A DNA stretch of 64,000 nucleotides from Gammaproteobacteria bacterium (GTDB lineage Bacteria; Pseudomonadota; Gammaproteobacteria; Thiohalobacterales; Thiohalobacteraceae): NCBI GenBank assembly GCA_018819175.1, contig JAHJQQ010000031.1, positions 1 through 64,000 on the forward strand. The letters are read 5' to 3'. Position numbers and translations under genes: made by a program. Below the pieces are notes generated by a model that did no database searches, was not told the DNA's origin, and worked only from the letters and a program-made list of their open reading frames with translations. Shown here in pieces: positions 51,420 through 60,504 of this stretch; the stretch's first letter is position 1; every line of letters begins with the position of its first letter.

Positions 51420-52730
51420 ATGATTAGTGCACCAGGTGTTGGTTCAGGGTTAGACGTACAGTCTATCGTGTCCCAGCTCATGGCTGTGGAAAGACGCCCC
51501 CTGCAAGCCCTGCAAACTTCCCGTACGGCGCTGGATGCACAGATTAGCGCTTACGGTCGTTTCCGCAGTTCCCTGTCTACCTTCCAGACCGCTATCAAAG
51601 ACCTGAAATCCCTTGATGCATTCAAGGTCTACGCTGTCGCATCCACGAATGCCGACGCGGTAACGGCGACCGGAACTTCTGCCGCCGCTACGGGCACCTT
51701 GGATGTGCAGGTCAATCGTCTGGCACAATCACATAAGCAAGGCTCTGTGAGTATTGCTGACACAGGTACCACTACGCTGGGTGCTGGCGGTGATCAGATG
51801 ACGATCACCGTGGATGGTAATGCCGTTGCTTTGGATGTGGGCGGCATGACCCTAAGTCAGATCCGCTCTGCAATCAATGAAGCAGATGCCGGCGTAACGG
51901 CAACCATTGTTTCTGAATCGGCCAGCAGTCATCACCTGGTTCTGACCTCGAACGAGACCGGTTCGGCCAAAGCAATGACCCTTGGATTCACTGGGACCCT
52001 GGGTACCGACCTGGGCATGACGATGCTTAATAACGTCGCCACCCTTGCTGAGCTGGATTCCGAAGTCGTTATCGACAATACCTACACAGTAACCCGTGGT
52101 TCGAACAACATCAGTGATGCGGTTGACGGGCTGACATTGAATCTGAAGGCGGAGACAACAGCCGCAGCGAAACTGACTGTAACGCGTGACACTGAAGCGG
52201 TGGAAAAATCCGTTCAGACCTTTGTCGATGCTTATAACGCCTTGCGGACAACGATTACTAGCCTGCGCGGCAAAGAACTCAAGAACGACAGTACACTGCG
52301 CGGTATTGAGTCAGCTATACAGAACGTATTCAACACGCCGCCCTCGGGGTTGACGGGTGCTTATGAATACCTCTCCCAGGTTGGTGTATCCATCCAGAAG
52401 GATGGCACGATGAAAGTGGATGCTACGGCACTCACCAAGGCCATCGATACGGATTTCAGCAGTTTGGCAAACGTATTTGCCAACGACAGCCAGGGGTATA
52501 TGTTTCGGCTGGATGTCTCGCTGACCGATCTCTTGAAAACCGACGGGATTATCAAGAGTCGCGAAGACGGTATTGAGTCCAGTAAGAAATCGTTGAACAC
52601 ACGAATCGAGAGCATGGAATATCGACTTGGCTTGGTTGAGCAGCGCTATCGATCGCAATTTAACGCTTTGGATACCATGCTGGGCCAGATGAGAACTACC
52701 AGTACTTATCTGACCCAGCAGTTTGGCTAA
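51420..52730 (+). CDS. fliD: FliD: filament cap protein (436 aa)
   Basis: Caps the filament and inserts flagellin; in Pseudomonas it is also an adhesin. The N-terminus has G-V-G-S-G-L-D-V-Q-S-I-V-S-Q-L-M-A-V-E. The middle domain has V-N-R-L-A-Q-S-H-K. The C-terminal FliD domain has F-V-D-A-Y-N-A-L and I-E-S-M-E-Y-R-L. AGGAAGG lies before ATG. Length is usual. Confidence 0.96.
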   Translation: MISAPGVGSGLDVQSIVSQLMAVERRPLQALQTSRTALDAQISAYGRFRSSLSTFQTAIKDLKSLDAFKVYAVASTNADAVTATGTSAAATGTLDVQVNRLAQSHKQGSVSIADTGTTTLGAGGDQMTITVDGNAVALDVGGMTLSQIRSAINEADAGVTATIVSESASSHHLVLTSNETGSAKAMTLGFTGTLGTDLGMTMLNNVATLAELDSEVVIDNTYTVTRGSNNISDAVDGLTLNLKAETTAAAKLTVTRDTEAVEKSVQTFVDAYNALRTTITSLRGKELKNDSTLRGIESAIQNVFNTPPSGLTGAYEYLSQVGVSIQKDGTMKVDATALTKAIDTDFSSLANVFANDSQGYMFRLDVSLTDLLKTDGIIKSREDGIESSKKSLNTRIESMEYRLGLVEQRYRSQFNALDTMLGQMRTTSTYLTQQFG

Positions 52731-52834
52731 AGGTCGGAAGAGTTTCTTGGCCGTGAACGTTACACCTTAGTGGTGTGTGGCCCGGGCATGAAGCAGGGCC
52801 ATTAACGTAACAAGTATTTTTAGAGGGAAGAAAA

Positions 52835-53266
52835 ATGACGTACCCCAACGCACAGAACGCACTTGGCCAATACAGCAAAATGGCGGTGCATGCCGGTGTG
52901 GAGTCAGCAAGCCCACACCGACTTATTCTGATGCTCATGGATGGAGCTCTGGAAAAGATTGCTCGCGCAAAAGGATATATGCAGCGTAATGAAATACGTG
53001 CCAAGGGCCAGCAGATCGGTTGGGCAATCTCCATTCTCGAAGGACTCAAAGCGAGTCTCAACAAGGCAGAGGGTGGTGAAATCGCCAACAATCTGGAGGA
53101 TCTGTACATCTACATGGAACGACGCCTGATTGATGCGAATCGTGATAACGATGTGGCTGTACTCGATGAGGTGACGGGTCTGATGCGCCAGCTCAAAGAA
53201 GGTTGGGAAGCCATTGGTGATCAGGTCAGTTCCCATCCGGCACCAGGCAAGGCTATTGGCGAGTGA
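52835..53266 (+). CDS. fliS: FliS: flagellin export chaperone (143 aa)
   Basis: Binds the flagellin C-terminus and prevents premature polymerisation. A helical bundle with V-E-S-A-S-P-H-R-L-I-L-M-L-M-D-G-A-L near residue 28 and L-Y-I-Y-M-E-R-R-L near 90, both diagnostic. Upstream (52731-52834) are a small ACACC/GGTGT hairpin and GGCCC/GGGCC arms without a T-run. It overlaps the fliT-like gene by 4 bases. Confidence 0.95.
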   Translation: MTYPNAQNALGQYSKMAVHAGVESASPHRLILMLMDGALEKIARAKGYMQRNEIRAKGQQIGWAISILEGLKASLNKAEGGEIANNLEDLYIYMERRLIDANRDNDVAVLDEVTGLMRQLKEGWEAIGDQVSSHPAPGKAIGE

Positions 53267-53595
53267 ATACGGCCGTTACAATGGCGCCTGTCGAAAGCGA
53301 TCGGGTCGATAGGCTCAGGTCGCTTACCCAGGATTTGCTGAATGCTGCACGTGCAGGTGACTGGGATGCGACGACCCAACTCGAAGCCGAACGAAGACCG
53401 TTGCTGTACCAAATTTTCGGTGCAGTGACGCCTGGGCAGCACATTCGCTATCGCGCGTTACTGCAGGATATTCTCAGTGTCGATCGCGAGGTCATGCAGC
53501 TTGCTCAGTGTCGGCGGGATGAACTGGCGGGCTTGCTGCATCAGGTCGGGCACGGCCGCTCCGCACTCAAGGCCTATGAAAGCAATACACGCTGA
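53263..53595 (+). CDS. fliT: FliT-like flagellar chaperone (110 aa)
   Basis: Small helical protein with R-L-R-S-L-T-Q-D-L-L-N-A-A-R-A-G-D-W-D, typical of the FliT family that escorts FliD. GTG 53263 overlaps the fliS stop (GTGA); an ATG at 53281 is a possible alternative. Sequence conservation is weak in this family, so position after fliS is a main support. Confidence 0.75.
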   Translation: MNTAVTMAPVESDRVDRLRSLTQDLLNAARAGDWDATTQLEAERRPLLYQIFGAVTPGQHIRYRALLQDILSVDREVMQLAQCRRDELAGLLHQVGHGRSALKAYESNTR

Positions 53596-54051
53596 ACAAC
53601 AGCGTAGATTTCCTCGCCAGCATTAAGAGCCGCGAGACTGAGCAGGTATGGCATAGCTGCCGTTAAGAATCGCGCTGAATCAGCCACTAAACCCCCGCGT
53701 TAAACATCCCTTCTGAACAGCCATTACCCTTGAAATCAACCGTGGGCGCTTGACTACGTGGCGTTTTCCATGCTCAATTAGCTACTTGCAGCGTAATACT
53801 CAGATGGCTTGCTAATGAACTGGCCTGACTGTAGGAGTTGTTGGTGTATTCGGTCTACCCAGGCTGCGAGCGGTGTTCGCAATATTAGCGAACCCTAAAG
53901 GAACGTCGGAATTTTGACATTTTACGCGTTCAGTGGTTAACTCTAACGCACCAACATAAAAATCCGGGCAGTACTGGCACAAAAATGCAGGCTACACCCC
54001 AGCCGCAGCCAGACTCCACCCGGTTGATGAGCAGTCCTGGAGGAATAACGC
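53596..54051. promoter_or_regulatory. fleQ upstream region with a possible sigma-70 promoter
   Basis: These 456 bases contain no convincing gene. TTGACA at 53914-53919, 17 bases, then TTAACT at 53937-53942 is a possible housekeeping promoter with a perfect -35 and a weak -10. The beginning has imperfect repeats (ATTAAGAGCCGCG / GTTAAGAATCGCG, and CAGCCACTA / CAGCCATTA). A strong GGAGGAA precedes fleQ. Confidence 0.45.
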
Positions 54052-55485
54052 ATGTCTGTAGAAGGCAAAGTGCTGATCATCGAGGCGGATGCCGAACGCG
54101 GCAACGAACTCAGCGCAGTCCTCAAATTTATCGATCGTCAACCGATCATGGTCACCGATTGCAATCAATGGAAGGAGGCGATCGAAGATCCCGAAGAATT
54201 TATTTCGGTGCTGATAGGTCAATGTAAATCGGATAAGGCGCTTGAAAAGCTCCTGAAAGAAATCCACGACATGGATCAGTATCTGCCTATTTTCTTGCTG
54301 GCACATAAAGGCAAGGAACCCACGGTGCAGATCGATGCGAGCTCCTGCATTCTCGGCCGGATCGAATTGCCCTGTCGCTACAGCCAAGTTACCAATGCGT
54401 TGCATCAGGCTGAAGTCTATCGCGAGGCGCATCAGGAATCCGGTCGGCAACGTCCGGTCGATCTGTTCCGTAGTTTGGTCGGTAGCAGTCGCGCTATCCA
54501 GCAAGTGCGTAAATATATCCAGCAGGTCGCCGACTCCGATGCCAATGTATTAATCCTGGGTGAGTCCGGGACTGGCAAAGAAGTAGTCGCCCGCAATCTG
54601 CATTACAATTCTTCGCGTCGCGAAAAAGCCTTTGTACCTATTAACTGCGGTGCAATTCCCAGCGAACTGCTCGAATCCGAATTGTTCGGCCATGAAAAAG
54701 GCGCCTTCACCGGTGCCATCAGTGCCCGCCAGGGCCGCTTTGAAATGGCCGAGGGTGGCACGCTGTTCCTGGACGAAATCGGTGATATGAGTCTGCCGAT
54801 GCAGGTGAAGCTATTGCGTGTACTGCAGGAACGCACCTTTGAACGGGTCGGTAGCAACAAGAGCATCGAAGCCAATGTGCGCGTGGTTGCTGCAACGCAT
54901 CGCAATCTGGAAGAAGCGCTGGCCGAGGGTAAATTCCGTGAAGATCTTTACTACCGCTTAAACGTGTTCCCGATCGGGATGCCGCCGTTGCGTGACCGCG
55001 CCGAAGATATCCCGATGCTGGTGAACGAACTGATCCGCCGTATCGAACATGAAAAACGCGGCTCGGTGCGTCTGACTTCCGCTGCCGTGATGGCGCTCTG
55101 CCATTATGCCTGGCCGGGTAATGTGCGTGAGCTGGCCAATCTGATCGAACGTTTGACCATTCTGCATCCCTTCGGTGTGGTGGACATCGGCGATCTGCCT
55201 GAGAAATTTCAGCTCGACGGAGAGTCCGTACCTCTGGCCAAATTGAGCGAGGAACTGGTGGTGAATCCTCAGCCCTTGGCGTTCGAAGAACCGCGCCTGC
55301 CGCGCGGTGGTATCGATCTGAAGGAGCATCTGAGTACCCTGGAACAGAACTTCATCAAACAGGCCCTGGATGATGCCGGTGGCGTGGTCGCCCATGCGGC
55401 CAAGCGTCTCGGTATGCGCCGCACGACCTTGGTCGAGAAACTGCGCAAGTACGGGTTGCAGCGCGGCGATGCGGCGGGACTTTGA
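54052..55485 (+). CDS. fleQ: FleQ: sigma-54-dependent master activator of flagellar genes (477 aa)
   Basis: The N-terminal receiver-like domain (~1-125) lacks the phospho-acceptor pattern, as is usual for FleQ. The AAA+ domain has Walker A G-E-S-G-T-G-K-E at 170, the sigma-54-contacting G-A-F-T-G-A near 217 and L-F-L-D-E-I-G-D near 240. The C-terminal Fis-type HTH (~435-470) has A-A-K-R-L-G-M-R-R-T-T-L. In Pseudomonas it also binds c-di-GMP. It is the likely activator of the sigma-54 promoters listed here. Confidence 0.94.
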   Translation: MSVEGKVLIIEADAERGNELSAVLKFIDRQPIMVTDCNQWKEAIEDPEEFISVLIGQCKSDKALEKLLKEIHDMDQYLPIFLLAHKGKEPTVQIDASSCILGRIELPCRYSQVTNALHQAEVYREAHQESGRQRPVDLFRSLVGSSRAIQQVRKYIQQVADSDANVLILGESGTGKEVVARNLHYNSSRREKAFVPINCGAIPSELLESELFGHEKGAFTGAISARQGRFEMAEGGTLFLDEIGDMSLPMQVKLLRVLQERTFERVGSNKSIEANVRVVAATHRNLEEALAEGKFREDLYYRLNVFPIGMPPLRDRAEDIPMLVNELIRRIEHEKRGSVRLTSAAVMALCHYAWPGNVRELANLIERLTILHPFGVVDIGDLPEKFQLDGESVPLAKLSEELVVNPQPLAFEEPRLPRGGIDLKEHLSTLEQNFIKQALDDAGGVVAHAAKRLGMRRTTLVEKLRKYGLQRGDAAGL

Positions 55486-55534
55486 CGTCGATTGGAAGTG
55501 CTACTTCAACCTTCTGATCCTGAAGGTAAACTAT

Positions 55535-55565
55535 AAAAATCCCGGCTCAGCCCGGGATTTTTTTT
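55535..55565 (+). terminator. Intrinsic terminator after fleQ
   Basis: AAATCCCGG and CCGGGATTT arms around a short CTCAGC loop are followed by a run of T residues through 55565. The A-run before and T-run after make it potentially bidirectional. Confidence 0.9.
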
Positions 55566-55696
55566 GGCCAAAATATCCGCTCTGCGGCGGTGAATCCGGG
55601 GCGGATCTGCAGGGGATCCCTCTGCATGTGACGTCAAATTGACGACGTCAAAGTCTAGCCGTTTTAACTTGTTGATCTGGATGTGTTTCATCTCCT

Positions 55697-55713
55697 GGGC
55701 ATGCTTGTTGCTT
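55697..55713 (+). promoter_or_regulatory. Sigma-54 promoter of fleSR
   Basis: GGGCATGCTTGTTGCTT matches TGGCACG-N4-TTGCTT with 10 bases between GG (55698-55699) and GC (55710-55711). It lies 53 bases before fleS, matching FleQ/RpoN control of fleSR in Pseudomonas. Confidence 0.8.
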
Positions 55714-55765
55714 TGAATCCGACACCGAGGGCAATTGCCCATAGTGATTCAGGAGTCAAATCGAC

Positions 55766-56998
55766 ATGAGCCTCGATCCCCGTAGCCAAGCACTGGTAGA
55801 AGCCTTTGAGGCCTTCAACCAGATGTCTGTGCAACTCGAACAGTCCTACCGGGAACTCGAACTGCGTGTCGCTGAGTTGAGTGGCGAGTTAGCCGAGGCC
55901 CGTTCCGAACGGGTTGAGCAGCTGGCCGAAAAGGCACGTTTGGTGGATCGCTTGCAGATTCTGCTGGAAACCCTGCCGGCGGGTGTCTTGGTACTGGATG
56001 GCGTCGAACGGGTCCGCGAATGCAATCGTGTCGCGGTCAACCAACTGGGTGAGCCGCTGATTGGCGAACATTGGTCGGTCATTACCGCACGTGCCTTCCG
56101 TATGCAGGAAAGCCGTGGTGCCGAAATCGCCTTGCGTGACGGTCGTCGCGTCAATATTGCCAGCCGCGCGCTGGATAGCGAACCAGGCCGCATCCTGGTG
56201 TTGCAGGATGTCACCGACACGCATGAGTTACACGAGCGCGCGTCACGCCAGCAGCGTTTGAGCGCCATGGGTGAAATGGCGGCGAGCCTGGCCCATCAGA
56301 TCCGCACGCCGTTGTCAGCTGCGCTGTTGTATACATCGCATCTTGGAAAGGAACAGTTGCCCATCGGTGATCGGGCACGTTTCGCTGGTCGCCTGACAGA
56401 TCGTCTGAGCCATCTGGAACGTCTGGTCAACGACATGCTGACTTTCGCACGTGGTGGCAGTGGTGGCGCAGAACGATTCAGTGTCAGCGAACTCGTTAAT
56501 GCTTTCCAGCAAGCCATCGAGAGCCAATTACAACAAGCCGGTGCCCGTTGCTGGGTACAGAATGCCGCGCCCATGATGCAGCTGGTGGGTAATAAAGATG
56601 CCTTGGTGAGTGCGCTCGGCAATCTGGTGACCAACAGTCTGCAGGTCATGCCGCAGGGCGCTGAATTGGATTTCAATGTTCAGACCACCGAGACCGGTGA
56701 GATCGAACTGCGGCTGCGCGATAACGGCCCAGGCATACCCAAAGCTGCGCGGGAACGCATCTTTGATCCATTTTATACGACACGTGCCGGCGGTACCGGC
56801 TTAGGTCTCGCCGTCGTGCAGGCGACACTTCGCGCGCATCACGGTGATGTGCAGGTGGAGTCCCCGGAGAACGGTGGCACGGAGTTTGTCATGCATCTGC
56901 CGAACGCGCTGGCCTCGGCCAATCTGCCCGGTGGTTTACGCACCAGTTACCTCACTAGCACAATGCCGATTGCCACCGTGGTTTGTGGCATCAATTGA
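55766..56998 (+). CDS. fleS: FleS: flagellar two-component sensor kinase (410 aa)
   Basis: Soluble kinase without membrane segments. An N-terminal coiled coil (~20-70) is followed by a PAS domain (~70-160). The HisKA phospho-acceptor lies in S-L-A-H-Q-I-R-T-P-L near residue 176. The ATPase domain has N-L-V-T-N-S-L-Q near 290, L-R-D-N-G-P-G-I and G-G-T-G-L-G-L-A. It probably phosphorylates FleR, encoded 10 bases downstream. The last ~25 residues are unusual and may be poorly conserved. Confidence 0.93.
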   Translation: MSLDPRSQALVEAFEAFNQMSVQLEQSYRELELRVAELSGELAEARSERVEQLAEKARLVDRLQILLETLPAGVLVLDGVERVRECNRVAVNQLGEPLIGEHWSVITARAFRMQESRGAEIALRDGRRVNIASRALDSEPGRILVLQDVTDTHELHERASRQQRLSAMGEMAASLAHQIRTPLSAALLYTSHLGKEQLPIGDRARFAGRLTDRLSHLERLVNDMLTFARGGSGGAERFSVSELVNAFQQAIESQLQQAGARCWVQNAAPMMQLVGNKDALVSALGNLVTNSLQVMPQGAELDFNVQTTETGEIELRLRDNGPGIPKAARERIFDPFYTTRAGGTGLGLAVVQATLRAHHGDVQVESPENGGTEFVMHLPNALASANLPGGLRTSYLTSTMPIATVVCGIN

Positions 56999-57008
56999 GG
57001 AGTTATTA

Positions 57009-58367
57009 ATGAATCAAGCAACCGTCCTGATCGTTGAAGACGACCCGAGCTTACGTGAAGCCTTGTGCGACACGTTAAAGCTGGCGGGTTATGCGGTTAA
57101 GGCGGCCATGGATGGCCCGGCAGCATTGGAAGTCCTGGAGCGCGAGGCCATCAGTATGGTGGTGAGCGATGTGCAGATGCCGAAACTGGATGGCCACAGC
57201 CTGCTGAAACGTATTCGCAGTCGTAATCCGGATCTGCCGGTGGTGCTGATGACCGCTTATGGCACAGTACAGAAAGCCGTCGATGCCATGCGTTGCGGCG
57301 CGGCCGATTATCTGATGAAACCCTTTGATGCCGATGTGCTGGTGGATATGGTCAGTCGTTATCTGCCGCCGCCGCGTTCCAAAGAGACGGCCGTGGTGGC
57401 CGAAGATCCCCGCACCCGCGAACTGCTGGCCTTGGCCGGCCGTGTTGCAAAGACCGATGCAACGGTGATGATTACCGGTGAATCCGGCAGCGGCAAAGAG
57501 GTGTTTGCCTGTTACATACATGAACAATCCAAACGTGCGTCCGGTCCGTTCGTGGCCATCAATTGCGCGGCGATCCCGGAAAATATGCTGGAGGCCGTCC
57601 TGTTCGGTTACGAAAAGGGCGCCTTCACCGGTGCCTATCAGTCGCGCCCCGGTAAATTCGAACAGGCGCAGGGCGGCACACTTTTACTCGACGAAATTTC
57701 TGAAATGGATCTGGGTCTGCAGGCTAAATTGCTGCGGGTACTCCAGGAGCGTGAAGTCGAACGCCTGGGTGGTCGCGACATGATCGCTCTGGATGTGCGC
57801 GTGATTGCAACATCCAATCGGATCATGCGTGAAGAGGTGGCCGCCGGCCGTTTCCGTGAGGATCTGTTCTACCGCCTGAATGTCTTTCCCCTGCATCTCG
57901 CACCACTGCGTGACCGACCCAGCGATATCCTGCCGATTGCTCAACGCATGATTGAACGTCATTGCCCTGCGGGTAAACCGGTGCCGAGTTTGTGTCCGAA
58001 TGCGGAACGTCAGGTGTTGTCCTATCCCTGGCCTGGCAATGTGCGCGAGCTCGAAAACGTCCTGCAGCGCGCCATTATTCTGATGTCTGGCGATTGCATC
58101 GAAGCGTCCGACCTGCATTTTGAAACCGTGTCTTCCACGGGTGTGACGACGGAGCCCGCTGGTCGGTTAGAAGCCAGGGCTGCCATTACCAATAACGATC
58201 GTCTGGACGATGACCTGAAAAATCACGAGCAGACCTTGATTCTGGAGGCGCTGGCCGCCGGCAAAGGCAGTCGCAAGGTGGCCGCTGAACGGCTAGGTAT
58301 CAGCCCGCGGACGCTGCGCTACAAACTGGCCCGCATGCGCGAAGAAGGGATTGCCGTACCCGGCTGA
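57009..58367 (+). CDS. fleR: FleR: sigma-54-dependent response regulator (452 aa)
   Basis: Activates class III flagellar genes when phosphorylated. The receiver begins V-L-I-V-E-D-D-P-S with the acceptor Asp at ~53 (S-D-V-Q-M-P) and Lys in L-M-K-P-F. The AAA+ domain has G-E-S-G-S-G-K-E near 157 and G-A-F-T-G-A near 205. The Fis-type HTH ends the protein (A-A-E-R-L-G-I-S-P-R-T-L). ATG 57009 begins just before the receiver and has GAGGAG upstream; the frame is open farther back into fleS but without a better start. Confidence 0.94.
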   Translation: MNQATVLIVEDDPSLREALCDTLKLAGYAVKAAMDGPAALEVLEREAISMVVSDVQMPKLDGHSLLKRIRSRNPDLPVVLMTAYGTVQKAVDAMRCGAADYLMKPFDADVLVDMVSRYLPPPRSKETAVVAEDPRTRELLALAGRVAKTDATVMITGESGSGKEVFACYIHEQSKRASGPFVAINCAAIPENMLEAVLFGYEKGAFTGAYQSRPGKFEQAQGGTLLLDEISEMDLGLQAKLLRVLQEREVERLGGRDMIALDVRVIATSNRIMREEVAAGRFREDLFYRLNVFPLHLAPLRDRPSDILPIAQRMIERHCPAGKPVPSLCPNAERQVLSYPWPGNVRELENVLQRAIILMSGDCIEASDLHFETVSSTGVTTEPAGRLEARAAITNNDRLDDDLKNHEQTLILEALAAGKGSRKVAAERLGISPRTLRYKLARMREEGIAVPG

Positions 58368-58372
58368 TACCG

Positions 58373-58388
58373 TGGCGCAAAATCTGCA
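58373..58388 (+). promoter_or_regulatory. Probable sigma-54 promoter of the fliE operon
   Basis: TGGCGCAAAATCTGCA has GG (58374-58375) and GC (58386-58387) 10 bases apart and matches TGGC and TGCA of the consensus. It lies 49 bases before fliE and right after the fleR stop. Confidence 0.6.
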
Positions 58389-58436
58389 TACGACTCATTT
58401 CATAACTGGTATTGCATAGGTAGCGAGGAACAAATC

Positions 58437-58760
58437 ATGGCAGACATCGATGTGAATCAGATCTTGATGCAAATGCGATCAATGGCCGCAGCAGCCCAGG
58501 GTGGCGCGGCCGCACAGCCGGCTGCCGCGACACAGGGTGCCGATTTTGCCTCGCTGCTGCAGTCGTCTGTGAATCAGGTCAACTCCACACAGAAGGCAGC
58601 AAGCAATATGGCCGAGGCTTTCGCCAAGGGTGATCCAAGCCTCGATCTTACCGAAGTGATGGTGGCGGTACAGAAATCCAGTGTGTCGTTCCAGGCCATG
58701 GTGCAGGTGCGTAACAAGCTGGTGCAGGCTTACCAAGACGTGATGAACATGCCGATATAA
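58437..58760 (+). CDS. fliE: FliE: MS-ring/rod junction protein (107 aa)
   Basis: Connects FliF to the rod and is the first substrate of the export gate. It shows F-A-S-L-L-Q-S-S-V-N-Q-V-N, then A-F-A-K-G-D-P-S-L-D-L-T-E-V-M and the C-terminal V-Q-V-R-N-K-L-V-Q-A-Y-Q-D-V-M-N-M-P signature. It is the first gene of the fliEFGHIJ operon. Confidence 0.96.
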   Translation: MADIDVNQILMQMRSMAAAAQGGAAAQPAAATQGADFASLLQSSVNQVNSTQKAASNMAEAFAKGDPSLDLTEVMVAVQKSSVSFQAMVQVRNKLVQAYQDVMNMPI

Positions 58761-58777
58761 GGGCCGGGGGACGAGTT

Positions 58778-58821
58778 ACTAGGGCAAAGGAAACAGCGTG
58801 TTCTTTTACCTCGGCCCTAGT
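58778..58821. repeat. Inverted repeat in the fliE-fliF gap
   Basis: ACTAGGGC (58778-58785) and GCCCTAGT (58814-58821) are perfect arms 28 bases apart. CTAG-containing sequence continues to about 58835. The tract resembles an intergenic repeat; a related CTAG/CCTGG tract lies between fliG and fliH. Confidence 0.5.
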
Positions 58822-58863
58822 CCCTGGAGACTAGAATCCGCCAAGCACAAAGAGTGAGAAGTC

Positions 58864-60504
58864 ATGGCATTAGTATCAACACAAACAGCACAGGGTTTCG
58901 GGGGCTTGCCGGCAGTTCGGCAGATTGGTTTGATGATTGGCTTGGCGGCCAGTGTCGCCTTGGGTGTGGCGGTCGCGCTCTGGTCGCAGACACCGACCTA
59001 CAGTCTGCTGTACGGCAACCTGTCACAGCGCGACGCCGCATCCGTGACCGAAGCGCTGCAGAAATCCGCAATCCCATTCAAGATCGACGAGACCACCGGT
59101 GCTGTCATGGTCGCTTCGGCGCAGCTACAGAACGCACGTATGAAGCTTGCGGCGGATGGTTTGCCCAAGGGTGGCAGCAACGGTTTCGAAATGCTCAGTG
59201 AGGATCAGGGTTTCGGCACCAGCCAGTTTGTCGAAGCTGCGCGTTATCAGCATGCCCTGGAAGGCGAGTTGGCGCAAACCATCAGCAGTATCCGAAATGT
59301 GGAGAGTGCGCGTGTACACTTGGCCATTCCAAAACGCTCGGTGTTCCTGCGCAAACAGGAAGAGCCGACCGCATCGATTGTGGTTAACCTGTATGGCGGC
59401 CGCAGTCTCGATGAAGGACAGGTTTCCTCCATTGTGCATCTGGTATCGTCCAGTGTGCCGCATCTGAATTCCAGCCAAGTCACGGTTGTTGATCAACACG
59501 GCAATCTGCTGACGACAGGTGGTGCCGCCTCTGAAGTGGGTATGACCTCTACCCAGTTTGCTTACACACGCAAGGTTGAGAACAGTTACGTCAAGCGTGT
59601 CGAAGATATGTTGAGCCCGCTGATCGGTGCCGGTAAGGTGCGTGCACAGGTCGCAGCCGAGCTGGATTTCACCACGACGGAAAAGACTCTCGAGAGTTTC
59701 AATCCGGATCTGCCGGCCTTGCGCAGCGAGCAGATCAGCGAAGACCAGTCTTCCTCGAATGCATCCGGTTTGGGAATTCCCGGAACGCTGTCGAATCAGC
59801 CGCCCGCCGGTGGAACAACGGACGCTGCTGTGGCTCCCGGGGCTCCCGGGGCTCCCGGCAGCAGTTCCGATAGCAGTGGTAACTCCAGTAAACGTAGCAC
59901 CCGCAATTATGAATTGGACAAAACCATCAGCCATACACGATTGGCTACGGGTGAGATTCGACGCCTGTCGGTGGCCGTGGTGCTGGACGATAAACAAACG
60001 CTTGATGACAAAGGTGTCGCAACCCGCACGCCCTGGGCACCCGAAGACATCGCGAAATTCACTACGCTGGTCAAGGAATCCGTTGGCTTCAATGCGCAAC
60101 GCGGTGACAGTGTGCAGGTTATCAATGCCGCGTTCCAACCCATCCCCGAAGTTGAACCCCTTCCCGAACAGCCGATTTGGGAAAAGCCCTGGGTATGGGA
60201 TGTACTCAAGCAAGCCGCCGGTGCGATCGGTGTACTCATACTGATATTCGGTGTACTCAAACCAACCTTGCGTAGTCTGACTGAGAAGGGCGTCGCCCAT
60301 ACCGGTGCACTGGCCGCCGCGGGTGGAGGTGAGGCGGACATGGGAGAGGATCAGCTGACGCTGGGCGCGCCACGCGCGCAGGGTGGTCTGCCGGCACCAC
60401 AGCAACACTATGAGCAACAGATCACTGCAGCCAAGGGCATGATCCAGCAGGATCCCAAACGGGTGGCGCAGGTGGTCAAGAACTGGGTGAATGAAGATGG
60501 CTGA
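58864..60504 (+). CDS. fliF: FliF: MS-ring protein (546 aa)
   Basis: Inner-membrane ring that houses the export gate. Two membrane helices are visible: ~21-40 (L-M-I-G-L-A-A-S-V-A-L-G) and ~450-470 (G-A-I-G-V-L-I-L-I-F-G). Between them lie the ring-building domains with Y-S-L-L-Y-G-N-L-S and V-A-A-E-L-D-F. The C-terminal FliG-binding tail has V-A-Q-V-V-K-N-W. The ~300-345 linker contains three tandem 9-base repeats (59832-59858) coding A-P-G-A-P-G-A-P-G. It overlaps fliG by 14 bases. Confidence 0.97.
   Translation: MALVSTQTAQGFGGLPAVRQIGLMIGLAASVALGVAVALWSQTPTYSLLYGNLSQRDAASVTEALQKSAIPFKIDETTGAVMVASAQLQNARMKLAADGLPKGGSNGFEMLSEDQGFGTSQFVEAARYQHALEGELAQTISSIRNVESARVHLAIPKRSVFLRKQEEPTASIVVNLYGGRSLDEGQVSSIVHLVSSSVPHLNSSQVTVVDQHGNLLTTGGAASEVGMTSTQFAYTRKVENSYVKRVEDMLSPLIGAGKVRAQVAAELDFTTTEKTLESFNPDLPALRSEQISEDQSSSNASGLGIPGTLSNQPPAGGTTDAAVAPGAPGAPGSSSDSSGNSSKRSTRNYELDKTISHTRLATGEIRRLSVAVVLDDKQTLDDKGVATRTPWAPEDIAKFTTLVKESVGFNAQRGDSVQVINAAFQPIPEVEPLPEQPIWEKPWVWDVLKQAAGAIGVLILIFGVLKPTLRSLTEKGVAHTGALAAAGGGEADMGEDQLTLGAPRAQGGLPAPQQHYEQQITAAKGMIQQDPKRVAQVVKNWVNEDG

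Noticed and set aside
52760..52815. Hairpins in the fliD-fliS gap as a terminator
   Set aside because: Stems are short or have long loops, and no T-run follows.
53964..53980. TGGCAC...TGCA upstream of fleQ as a sigma-54 promoter
   Set aside because: The GG to GC distance is 9, not 10 bases; fleQ is usually sigma-70 dependent.
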